Assembly (NCBI RefSeq): GCF_023897065.1
Contig: NZ_JAMHIV010000005.1
Coordinates: 124,001-188,000, forward strand
Reading direction: 5' to 3'
Source of the DNA: Crossiella sp. SN42
Lineage (GTDB): Bacteria; Actinomycetota; Actinomycetes; Mycobacteriales; Pseudonocardiaceae
Length of the DNA stretch: 64,000 nt
The notes beneath the pieces were generated by a model. That model made no database searches, had not been told where the DNA came from, and saw nothing but the letters and a program-made list of their open reading frames with translations. The position numbers and the translations under genes are program-made. Position 1 is the stretch's first letter, and each line of letters opens with the position of its first letter. Positions 37,265 through 49,300 of the stretch are shown here, one piece after another.

Positions 37265-37307
37265 TCGTGGACTGGGGCCGGTATCGCGGCGCGGCCCCAG
37301 TCCACGA
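37265..37307. terminator. Bidirectional terminator between SARP and PKS-C
   Basis: A perfect 16-bp stem, TCGTGGACTGGGGCCG (37265-37280) with its complement at 37292-37307 and an 11-base loop, in the 54-bp gap between convergent genes ending at 37255 and 37310. Confidence 0.92.
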
Positions 37308-37309
37308 GA

Positions 37310-40300
37310 TCACGGGCGCTCCCACTCGTTGTCCAGCAGGTCGAACAGCTCCTCGTCGGTGGCCGACTCGAAGTCCACCTCCTCCTCGGCCTTGCCGCCG
37401 CGCAACCCGGCCAGCAGCAGGTCGAGCTTGCCGCTGAGCAGCTGGCGAGTGGTCTCATCCGCGGTGAGCGCGGCGAGGTCGGCGCCGAGGCGGTCCAGCT
37501 GCCGGAGCAGTTCGGCGGCCGGGTCCGCTTCGGCCGGGGCGAGCAGGGGCAGCAGGTAGTCGGCGAGCACCTCCGGGGTGGGGTGGTCGAACAGCAGCGA
37601 GACCGGCAGTCGCCTGCCCAGCGCGGTGCCGAGCCGGTTGCGCAGCTCGACCGTGGTGAGCGAGTCGAAGCCGAGCTCCTGGAACCGCCGGTCCCGGCCC
37701 ACCGCGGCCGGGTCGGCGTGGCCGAGCACGGTGGCGGCCTGGTCGCGGATCAGGTCCACCACCACCTCGTGCCGCTGGGCGGCCGGCGCCTCGGCCAGGC
37801 GGGCCAGGAAGTCCGCCGCGGTGTCCCGGTCCGGGCCCTGGCGGACCGGATCGCGCACCAGGCCCCGCAGCAGCGGCGGGATCTGGCCTGCCGAGCGGAT
37901 CGAGGCCAGGTCCAGGCGCAGTGGCACCGGCACCGCCTCGGGGCCGCCGGTCAGCCCGTCGAAGAGGGCCATGCCTTCCTCAGCGGACAGCGGCAGCACG
38001 CCGAGCCTGCGCATCCGCGCCGCCTCCGCCTCGCTGACCATGCCGTCTTCCAGCGACCACGGGCCCCAGGCGATCGAGGTCGCGGGCAGGCCCTGGCACC
38101 TGCGGTGCTGGGCGAGGGCGTCGACGAACGCGTTGGCCGCCGCGTAGCTTGCCTGGCCGCCGTTGCCGAAGACCCCGGCGACCGAGGAGAACAGCACAAA
38201 CGCGGTCAGGTCCAGGTGCTTGGTCAGCTCGTGCAGGTGCCAGGCCGCGTCTGCCTTGGGCCGCAGCACCGGGGTGAGCGAGTCCGCGGTGAGCCCGGTG
38301 AGCACCCGGTCCTCCAGCACACCCGCGGCGTGCACCACGGCCTGCAACGGGTGTTCGGCGGGGATCGTGGCCAGCGCGGCGGCCACCGACTCGCGGTCGC
38401 CGACGTCGCAGGGCCGCAGGTCCACCGCCGCGCCGAGCCCGGCCAGCTCGTTGACCAGCTCGGGCGCGCCGTCCGCCGCCGCGCCGCGCCTGCTCAGCAG
38501 CAGCAGACGGCGCACCCCGTGCCTGGCCACCAGGTGCCGGGCCAGGACCTTGCCGAGGCCGCCGGTGCCGCCGGTGATCACCACCGTGCGGTCCGGGTCC
38601 CACTTGGTCTCGGTGTCCGCCGCGACCGGCAGCCGCAGCAGCCGGGCCGCCAGCGCGCGACCGCCGCGGACGAGCACCTGCGGCTCCTCCGCCAGCAGCG
38701 CCAGCGCGGACTCCGGGGCCTCGGCCTCGTCCAGGTCGAGCAGCCCGAACCGGTCCGGGTGCTCGTGCTGGGCGGAGCGGATCAGGCCCCAGATCGCCGC
38801 GCCCGCAACGTCTTCCGGCTCCGGGCCGACCGCCCGGCGGGTCACCAGCACCAGGCGGGAGCCGAGGAACCGGTCCTCGGCCAGCCACTGCTGGGCCACC
38901 GCGAGCACCCCGGCCAGCCGTTCGTGGGTGGCCGCGGCCAGATCGCCACCGGAGGGCTCGCAGCGCAGCAACACCAGTGGTGGCAAGGCTTCCAGCTCGT
39001 CGAGCGCCGCGACCTCCGCCCATTCCGGGACCACCGCGTTGCTCGTCGCCGGGGACCAGGCCAGCTGGAACAGCGTGTCCTGCGACCGGTCCGCCGCCGC
39101 CAGCTGCTCGGTCGACACCGGCCGCACCCGCAGAGTGTCCACTGTGGCCACTGCCCGGCCGTCGGCGTCCACCGCCAGCAGCGCCAGGCCTTCCTCGGTC
39201 CGGGTGAGCCGGACCCGCAGTGCGGCGACGCCGGTGCGGTGCAGCGTGACGCCCTCCCAGGTGTGCGGAACGGCGGCCTCGCCGGTGCCCGCCGCCGCCA
39301 CCATCGCCGCGTGCAGCGCGGAGTCCAGCAACGCCGGGTGCAGCCCGAACCGCTCCGCCGACTCGGCCACCTCGGCGGGCAGCGCGACCTCGGCGAACAG
39401 CTCGTCCTTCCGCTGCCACAGCGCGCGCAGGCCGCGGAAGGCTGGTCCGTAGCCAAATCCGGCGTCGGTGAGGGCTTCGTAGCTGCCGGTCAGGTCGATC
39501 CGTTCGGCGTCGGCGGGCGGCCAGGGCTCGGTCAGGGTGACCGGGCCGGACGGATGCTCGTCCAGGGTGCCCTCGGCGTTGAGCGTCCAGGGCTCCTCCG
39601 CGCCTTCGGGCCGCGAGTGGATGGTCACCTCGCGTTCGCCGGACTGGCCGGCCTCGCCCACCCGGACCTGCACCTGCACCGCGCCCTCGGCGGGCAGCAG
39701 CAGCGGCGCGGACAGGGTCAGCTCGACCAGCCGGCCGCAGCCGATCCGGCTGCCCGCCCACCCGGCGAGCTCGGCCAGACCGGTGCCGGGGAACAACACC
39801 CGGCCGAACACCGCGTGATCGGCCAGCCACGGGTGGGTGGCCAGCGAGAGCCTGCTGGAGAACAGCGCGCCCCGCCCGTCGGCGAACTCGGCCACCGCGC
39901 CGAGCAGCGGGTGCGCGGACTCGGTCAACCCGAACGCGCTCACCTCGCCCGCCCGGCCGGTCTGGCTCACCTGCGGCCAGAACCGCTCGTGCTGGAACGG
40001 ATACGTGGGCAGCTCCACCAGCCGGGCCCCGGCGAACAGCTCCGCCCAGCGCACGCTCCGGCCCCAGCAGTGCAGGGCGGACAGCGCACTCAGACAGCCC
40101 GCGACCTCGTCCAGGTCCTTCGCCGCGGCGGCCAGCACCTCGGCCTCGTCCAGCATCTCCACCATCGCCGGCTTCAGCCCGGCGCGCGGCCCCAGCTCCA
40201 GGAACACCTGGGTGCCCGCTTCCCGCAGTGCGGCAACGGTGTCGGCGAACCGGACGGTCTCCCGCACGTGCCGGGTCCAGAAGCCGGGATCGCCCAGTTC

Positions 40301-43300
40301 CGCCGCGCCGACCCGGGTTCCGGTGAGCGCGGAGATCAGCGGCACGGCCGGTTCGGTGACCGTGATGCCCTCGATGGCCGCGGCGAACTCGGCCAGCATG
40401 GGCTCCATCAGCGGCGAGTGGAACGCGTGGCTCACCGACAGCTGCTTGGTGTCCCGTCCTTGCGCGGCAAGGGTTTCCGCGACCGCCAGCACAGCAGCTT
40501 CGGCACCGGAGAGCACCAGCGAGCCGGGCGCGTTGACCGCGGCGATGGACACTTCGTCGGTCAGCAGCGGCAACACCTCCTCCTCGCTGGCCCGCACCGC
40601 GACCATCACCCCGCCGGTGGGCAGGCCAGCCATCAGTTTGGCCCGCGCGCTCACCACCGTGCAGGCGTCGGCCAGCGACAGCGCGCCGCTGACGTGCGCC
40701 GCGGCCAGCTCACCAATGGAGTGACCGGCCACGAAGTCCGGGCGCACGCCCCAGGACTCGAACAGCCGGAACAGCGCCACCTCGAAGGCGAACAGCGCGG
40801 GCTGGGTGTTCCCGGTGCCGTTGAGCGCTTCGGCGTCCGCGCCCCACATCACCGCGCGCAGCCCGGGGTCGAACCCGGCCAGCGCGGCGTCGAAGGCCTT
40901 GGCGAACACCGGATAGCGGGCGTGCAGCTCCCGGCCCATGCCGAGTCGCTGGGAGCCCTGGCCGGAGAACACGAACGCGGTCCGGCCGCCGATGGGCGAG
41001 CCGAGCAGGAGCCCGGGATCGGTCCGGCCCTCAGCGAGCGCGGTCAGCGCCTGGCGGGCGGTGGTGAGGTCGGCCGGGTCGGCGAGGACCGCGGCCCGGT
41101 GGCGGAACGCGGACCGGCCGGTGGCCAGGGAGAAGCCGAGGTCGGCCGGATCCGGCTCGTTGCGCAGGTGGGCGAGCAGGCGGGCGGCTTGGGCACGCAG
41201 GGCGGGCTCGCTGCGGGCGGACAATACCCACGGCACCACACCGGCACCGGGCGAGCCTTGTGCGGCAACCGCTTCCTGGCTCCGGCCAGGCTGCGCCGGG
41301 GCCTCTTCCAGCACCACGTGCGCGTTGGTGCCGCTGATCCCGAAGGACGACACCGCCGCGCGCCGGGGCCGATCCACCTCCGGCCACACCGTGTTCTCCG
41401 CCAGCAGCTCGATCCGCCCGGCGGTCCAGTCCACCTCGCTCGACGGCTGGTCCAGGTGCACCGTGCGCGGCAGTTCGCCGTGCCGGATCGCCTGCACCAT
41501 CTTGATCACACCGGCGATCCCGGCCGCGGCCTGCGTGTGGCCCAGGTTCGACTTGACCGACCCGAGCAGCAGCGGTGTCTCCCGGTCCTGCCCGTAGGTG
41601 GCCAGCAACGCCTGCGCCTCAATGGGATCGCCCAGCGTGGTGCCGGTGCCGTGACCCTCCACCGCGTCAACGTCCGAAGTGGACAGTCCGGCGCTGGCCA
41701 GCGCGGCCCGGATGACCCGCTGCTGGGACGGCCCGTTCGGCGCGGTCAGCCCGTTGGACGCGCCATCGGAGTTGATCGCCGAACCCTTGACCACGGCGAG
41801 GATCTGGTGTCCGTTGCGCTGCGCGTCAGACAGCCGCTCCAGGACCAGCATACCCACACCCTCGGACCAGCCCACGCCGTCCGCACTGTCCGAATAGGAC
41901 TTGCACCGGCCGTCCGGCGCGAGGCCGTTCTGCCGGGTGAACTCCACAAACGCGCCCGGCGTGGACAGCACGGTCGCGCCACCGGCCAGCACCAGCGAGC
42001 ACTCCCCCGCCCGCAGCGCCTGCGCCGCCCAGTGCAGCGCGACCAGCGAGGACGAACAGGCGGTGTCCACGGTGACCGCGGGGCCTTCCAGGCCGAGGAT
42101 GTAGGCGACCCGGCCGGAGGCGACGCTGGGCGCGTTGCCGCTGCCGCGGAAGCCCTCGAACTCATCGGCGGTGAGCATGCTGCCGTAGTCGGAGTACATG
42201 ATCCCGGCGAACACCCCGGTGTCGCTGCCGCGCAAGGTCGCCGGGTCGATCCCAGCTCGTTCCAGGGCTTCCCAGCTGACTTCCAGCAGCAGGCGGTGCT
42301 GGGCGTCGGTGGCCAGTGCCTCGCGCGGGCTCATGCCGAAGAACTCCGGGTCGAACCCGGCCACGTCGTCCATGAACCCGCCGCGCCCGGTGGCCGAGCC
42401 CCCGGCCGCGCCTGCCTGCTGGCCGATGAGCTGGGCCAGGTCCCAGCCGCGGTCGGCAGGGAACTCGGAGGTGGCGTCCCGCCCGGCCTGCAGCAGCCGC
42501 CACAGGTCCTCCGGCGAGTTGATGCCACCGGGGAAACGGCAGCCCATGCCGACGATCGCGATCGGCTCGTCGTTGATCGCGGCCGTGCGCACCCGCGCCT
42601 CGGGCTCGTCCGCGCCGAGCAGTTCGGCCAGCAGGTGCCGGGTGAGCACGGCGGCCGACGGGTAGTCGAAGACCAGCGTGGCCGGCAGGCGCAGGCCGAG
42701 CTCGGCGGTGAGCTGGTTGCGCAGGTCGACCGCGGTGAGCGAGTCGAAACCGAGGTCGGAGAAGGACCGGTCGGCGTCGATCAGGTGCGCGCCGTCGTGG
42801 CCGAGCACCGCGGCGACCCTGGTGCGGACCAGTTCCTCCAGGTGCTCGTGCCGCTCCACCGGGGTGAGCCGGGTCAGCCGCTCGACCAGCCCGCTGTCCG
42901 CGGTGGCCTGAGCTGCCCTGCGGCCGGTGCGGCGCGGGCCGACGAGCTGGTGCAGCACCGGCGGCAGGTCCGGCAGGGCGCGCAGCACGGCCAGGTTCAG
43001 CCGCACCGGGAGCAACACCGGCTCAGGTCGGGTGAGCGCCAGGTCGAACAGGCTCAGCGCGTGCTCCACCGCCATCAGCGGCGTGCCGGCCTGGGTCAGC
43101 CGCTCCTGTTCGGCGGCGGAGAGCCGGGCGGTCATGCCCGTCTCCGGGGCCCAGGCTCCCCAGCCGAGTGCGGTAGCGGGCAGCCCGTTTTCCTTGCGAT
43201 GGCGGGCCAGGGCGTCGACGAAGGCGTTGGCCGCGGCGTAGTTGCCCTGTCCTGCCGCGCCCATGGTGCCCGCGAGTGAGGAGAACAGCACAAACCCGGC

Positions 43301-46300
43301 CAGCTCGCGATTCTTGGTGGCCTCGTGCAGGTGCCAGGCGGCGGAAGCCTTGGCCGCCAGCACCTTCGCCAGCCGTTCCGGGGTGAGCGAGCTGATCACG
43401 CCGTCGTCGAGCACACCGGCGCAGTGCACCACGGCGGTCAGGCCGTCGATGCCGTTCACCAGCGCGGTCACGGCCTCGCGGTCCGACACGTCGCAGGCGA
43501 CAACCGTTGCGGTGGCACCAAGTTCGGCCAGCTCGGCTACGAGTTCATCAGCGCCGGGAGTGTCCGGGCCGCGCCTGCTGGCCAGCACCAGGCGACTGAT
43601 GCCATGGGTGCCAGCGAGCCTCCGGGCGACCAGGCTGCCGAGACCGTTCACGCCGCCGGTGACCAGAACCGTGCCGTCCCAGCGGATCGGCTGCGGTTCG
43701 GCCGGGTTGGCGCGGGCGAGCCGGGCGGCCAGGACCTCGGTGCCGCGGATGGCCAGCTGTGGTTCGGTGCCGGCCAGGGCCTGCGGGGGCAGGTCGCCGC
43801 CGTCGGGGTCCAGGTCGATGAGCCGGAACTGGCCGGGGTTCTCGGCCTGGGCGCTGCGCACCAGGCCCCAGACCGCGGCCGCCGCCGGGTCCGCGCCGGT
43901 GGTGGCGCCGCGGGTGAGGACGACCAGCGGGTCGCCGGTCGCGATGTGCTGCTGGAGCAGGGACAGGGCCTCGGTGGTGAGGCGCAGCGCCTCGGCCGGG
44001 GCGTCCGGGCCACCGACGAAGGTGACCTGAGCGATGTCCGGCGGCGTGGTCCCCGGCAGCGTGATTGGGGTCCATTCCAGGGTGAACAGCGAGTCGCCGG
44101 TGTCGGCGACGGTGGTCTCCGCCTCCCTGGTGCGCAGGCCCTCCACCGTCACCACGGGCTGGCCCGCGCCGTCGATCGCCTGGATGCGCACCGCGTCCCC
44201 GTTGGGGGTCAAGCGGACCCGCAGGTCCTGTGCGCCGGAAGCGTGCAGCCGCACCCGGTCCCAGGAGAACGGCAGCCGCGCGGGACCGCCCTCGCCGACC
44301 GCGATCAGGCCGTGCAGGGTGGCGTCCAGCAGCGCCGGGTGCAGGCCGTAGCCGCCGACGTTCTCTTCCGGCAGCCGAACCTCGGCGAACAGCTCTTCGC
44401 CGCGCTGCCACAGCGCGTTCAACCCTTGGAACGTTGGCCCGTAACCGAATCCGGCCGCGACGAAGCGGGTGTAGCAGTCGGTCAGGTCGACCGGTTCGCT
44501 GCCGGTGGGCGGCCAGCTGGTGGCGTCGAATGACTCGGCCTGGGTGTTCGCGGTGGCCAGCAGGCCGCTGGCGTGCCGGGTCCACGGCTCGTCCTCGCGG
44601 TCGGCGGGCCGGGAGTGGATGGTGATGGTGCGGCGTCCCGAATCGTCCGGTGTGCCGAGCACGACCTGGATGTTGACCGCGGCATCCTCGGTGAGGGTGA
44701 GCGGGGCGGCCATGGTCAGTTCGTCGACCAGGTCCAGGCCCGCCTCGTCGCCCGCGCGCAGGGCGAGCTCGACAAAACCCGCGCCGGGGAACAGGATCCG
44801 GCCGTTGACCTCGTGATCGGCCAGCCAGGGATGGGTGACCACCGAGAGGCGGCCGCTGAGCAGCAGCTCGCCGGAACCGGCCAGCGCGGTGCTCGCCGCC
44901 AGCAGCGGGTGCCGGGTGGCGGCCAGGCCCAGGTTGGTGGCCTCGCCGCGGCCCACACCGGGCGCGGGCCAGTAGCGGCGGTGCTGGAACGGATAGGTGG
45001 GCAGGTCGACGGTGGAACCGCCGCGCAGCAACGGTTTCCAGTCCACGTCGAAACCGTTGACGTGCAGCGTGGCCAGGCCGCGCAGCAGCGCCTGCTCCTC
45101 GTCCTCGGTGTCGTGGCGTAGCAGCGAGGTGGTGGTGGCTTCCGGCAGCACGTCGGCCGCGGCCGAGGCGAGCTGGCCGTCCGGGCCTACCTCCAGCACG
45201 CCGCGCACACCCAGTTCGCCAAGGGTGGCAACGGCATCGGCGTAGCGCACGCAGCCGCGGACCTGCTGGACCCAGTAGTCGATGGTGCGCAGCTCGTCGC
45301 CGTCGGCGAGCCGTCCGGTCAGCGTGGACACCACCGGGATACGGGGTTCGGCGAAGGAGATGCCGTCGATGGCGGCGGCGAACTCCCGGAGCATCGGCTC
45401 CATCAGCGGCGAGTGGAAGGCGTGGCTGACCGCGAGTTTCCTGGTGCGGTGCCCCAGTTCGGTGAGCCGGTCCACCACCTTGGTCACCGCGTCCTCGGCA
45501 CCGGAGAGCACCACGCTGCCGGGCCGGTTGACCGCGGCGATGGCCACCTCACCGTCCAGCAGCGCGGCCACCTCCGCCTCAGGGGCGTGGGCCGCGACCA
45601 TGATCCCGCCAGCCGGCAGCGCGGCCATCAGCCGGGCTCGGGCGTCCACCAGTGCGCACGCGTCGGCCAGCGACAGCACCCCGGCCACGTGCGCGGCCGC
45701 GATCTCGCCGATGGAGTGGCCGGTGACGAAGTCCGGCTGGTGTCCCCAGGACGCCAGCAGCCGGAACAACGCCACCTCGACCGCGAACAGCGCCCGCTGG
45801 GCGTTGTCCGTGCTGGTCAGGGCCTCCGCGTCGGTGCCCCAGAGGATGTCGCGCAGGTCGTCGCCGAACTCGGCGACCACCGCGTCGAAGGCCTCGGCGA
45901 AGGCCGGGTGGCGGGCGTGCAGCTGGCGGCCCATGCCGAGTCGCTGGGAGCCCTGGCCGGAGAACACGAACGCGGTCCGGCCGCCATCGCCTGCCTGACC
46001 TCGGGCCAGTTCCACGCCGTCCAGCAGGACCGCGCGGTGGTCGAACAGCGCCCTGGTGGTGACCAGGGAGTGGCCGATGTCGGTCGGGTTGCCGGTCAGC
46101 GCGCGCAACTGGCCGGTGAAGGCGTCCAGCGCGGCCGCGGACTGCGCGGACACCGGCCAGGGCGCGCGGTGCGCCGGGGCCGTGGCGCGCTCGGGCTGGG
46201 CAGGCGGCTGTTCCAGGATGACGTGCGCGTTGGTGCCGCTGATCCCGAAGGAGGACACGCCGGCCCGGCGCGGCCGGTTCACCTCCGGCCAGGCGGTCTG

Positions 46301-49300
46301 CTCGGTGAGCAGCGCCACCTCGCCCTCGGTCCAGTCCACCTGGCTGGAGGCGTGGTCCGCGTGCAGGGTGCGCGGCAGCACGCCGTGCGCCATCGCCTGA
46401 ATCATCTTGATCATGCCCGCGACGCCGGCCGCGGCCTGGGTGTGACCCAGGTTGGACTTGATCGAGCCCAGGTACAGCGGAGTGTCCCGGTCCTGGCCGT
46501 AGGTGGCCAGGAGTGCCTGTGCCTCAATGGGATCGCCCAGCGGGGTGCCGGTGCCGTGACCTTCCACCGCGTCAACGTCCGAAGTGGACAGTCCTGCGGA
46601 GGCCAGCGCCTGCTGGATGACCCGTTGCTGGGATGGGCCGTTCGGGGCGGTCAGGCCGTTGGACGCGCCGTCGGAGTTGACCGCGGAACCCTTGAGCACC
46701 GCGAGCACCCGGTGCCCGTGCCGCTTGGCGTCGGAGAGCCGCTCCAGCACCAGCATGCCCACACCCTCGGCCCAGCCGACGCCGTCCGCGCCGTCGCCGT
46801 AGGCCTTGCACCGGCCGTCCTCGGACAGCCCGCCCTGCCGGGAGAACTCCAGGAACGCGCCGGGGGTGGACATCACCGTGACGCCACCGGCCACCGCGAC
46901 CTCGCACTCCCCGGCCCGCAGCGCCTGCGCGGCCAGGTGCACCGCGACCAGCGAGGACGAACACGCGGTGTCGATGGTGACCGCGGGGCCCTCCAGGCCG
47001 AGGGCGTAGGCCACCCGGCCGGAGGCGATGCTGGCCGCGCTGCCGTTGCCGCGGAACCCGTCGAACTCCGGGCCCTCCAACAGCATCGCGTAGTCGTTGT
47101 ACATCACGCCGGTGAACACCCCGGTGCGGCTGCCGCGCAGTCCGCTGGGGTCGATCCCGGCCCGTTCCAGCGACTCCCAGGTGACCTCCAGCAACAGCCG
47201 TTGCTGCACGTCGGTGGTCACCGCCTCGCGCGGGCTGATGCCGAAGAACTCGGCGTCGAACTCCGCGGCCTGAGTGAGGAAGCCGCCGTTGCGGGTGTAG
47301 CTGGTGCCGGGGTTGTTGCGGTCCGGGTGGTAGAGCCGGGCCACGTCCCAGCCGCGGTCGGGCGGGAACTCGGAGATGGCGTCGGTGCCGTCGAGCACCA
47401 GCCGCCACAGCTCCTCCGGAGAGTTGACCCCGCCCGGGTAGCGGCAGCCCATGCCCACCACCACGATCGGGTCACCGGCGACCGCGCGCACCTGGTTCGT
47501 GCTGACCGCGCGGTCCTCGCCGACACCCAGCTGGGTCAGCAGGTAGTCGGTGATCGCGGCGGCCGAGGGGTGGTCAAACGCCAGCGTGGCAGGCAGTTTG
47601 AGCCCGGACTCCGCGCCGAGCTGGTTGCGCAGCTCCACCGCGGCCAGCGAGTCCAGGCCGAGGTCCTGCAACGCGCGGTGCGGTTTGACCGCGGCGCTGC
47701 CGGCGTGGCCGAGCACCCCGGCGATCCGCCCGCGCACCAGCTCTTCCAGGGTGGCCCGGCGCTCGTCCTTGGCCAGTCCGGCCAGCCGCGCGGCCAGGCC
47801 GCCCGCGACCGTGCCCGCGGCCCTGGCCACCCGTCGCCCGGCCCGGACGAGTCCCTGGAACACCAGTGGGATCTCGCCGAGCGCGCGGATCGCGGCCAGG
47901 TCGAACAGCACCGGCGCGAGCACCGGTTCCCCGGTGGCCAGCGCCAGGTCGAACAGCGCCAGACCGTCCACAATGGACATCAACGGGGTGCCGTTGCGGG
48001 CCAGCCTGGCCCGGTCGGCCGCGGACAGGCGACTCGCCATACCGGCTTCGTCCCAACCGCCCCAGGCCAGTGAGTGCCCGGTCAGGCCGAGGTTGCGGCG
48101 GTGGGTGGCGAGTGCGTCCAGGAAGGCGTTGGCCGCGGCGTAGTTGGCCTGGCCGGGCGCGCCGAGCAGGCCACCGGCGGAGGAGAACAGCACAAACGCG
48201 GCCAGGTCGCGGTCGCGGGTCAGCTCGTGCAGGTGCCAGGCCGCGTCCACCTTGGGTCGCAGCACGGCGGCCAGTCGCTCCGGGGTGAGGTCCGGGATCA
48301 GGGCGTCGTCGAGCACGCCAGCGGAGTGCACGATCCCGGTCAGGTTCTCGATGCCGTCCAACAGCTTGGCCACCGCGTCCCGGTCGGCCAGATCGCAGGC
48401 CACCACGTCGACCCGCACACCCAGTTCCGCGACCAGCTCGCTGACACCTTCGGCCGCCGGGCCGCGACGGCTGGCCAGCACCAGGTGCGACACACCCTGG
48501 GCGACCAGGTGCCGGGCGACCACCGCGCCCAGTCCACTGGTGCCGCCGGTGATCAAAACAGCGCCATCAGTGGGCCAGGCAAAGGACTCGGTGGGCGGCG
48601 CGGCCCGGCGCAGGCGCGCGGCCAGCACCGTGCCGTCACGGATTACGAGCTGCGGTTCGCTGGGGTCGAGCGCGTCTCCGGGCAGGTCGGCCGGGGTCAG
48701 CTCGGCCAGCGGCCGTCCGGCGCAGGCTTCGCCGTCCAGGTCGAGCAGCCCGAACGCGCCGGGCTGCTCGGCCTGGGCGGAGCGCACCAGGCCCCAGACC
48801 GCCGCGGCGGCCAGGTCTTCGCCGGTGGACGCGCCCCGACTGAGGAACAGCAGTCGTTCCCCGCCCTGCTCGATCCGTTGCTGGAGCAGGGAAAGCACCC
48901 TGGCGGTCTCGGCGTGCGGGTCGCCGCCGCCGATCGGCATCAGTGTCACCTCGCCCGGCTCAGCGGTGCTCGTGACCGGCACCCAGTCCAGCCGGTACAG
49001 CGAGTCCGTGCGGGCGCGCGGTCCGGCGGCGGCGCGGGCGCGCATGTTCAGCGCGGCCACGGTGAGCACCGGTTCGCCTGCCGGGTCGGCGGCCTCGATG
49101 GCCAGTGCGCCGGTGTCGGTCTGCCGGACCCGCACCCGCAGCGCGGTGGCACCGGTGGCGTGCAGGGCCACGCCCTCCCACTGGAAGGGCAGGGTGTCCG
49201 GGCTGCCCTCGGCGGTCGCGCCGACCAGGGTGGTGTGCAGCGAGGCGTCCAGCAGCGCCGGGTGCAGGGTGAACCCGTCGGGCTGTCCCTCGCCCAGGGC

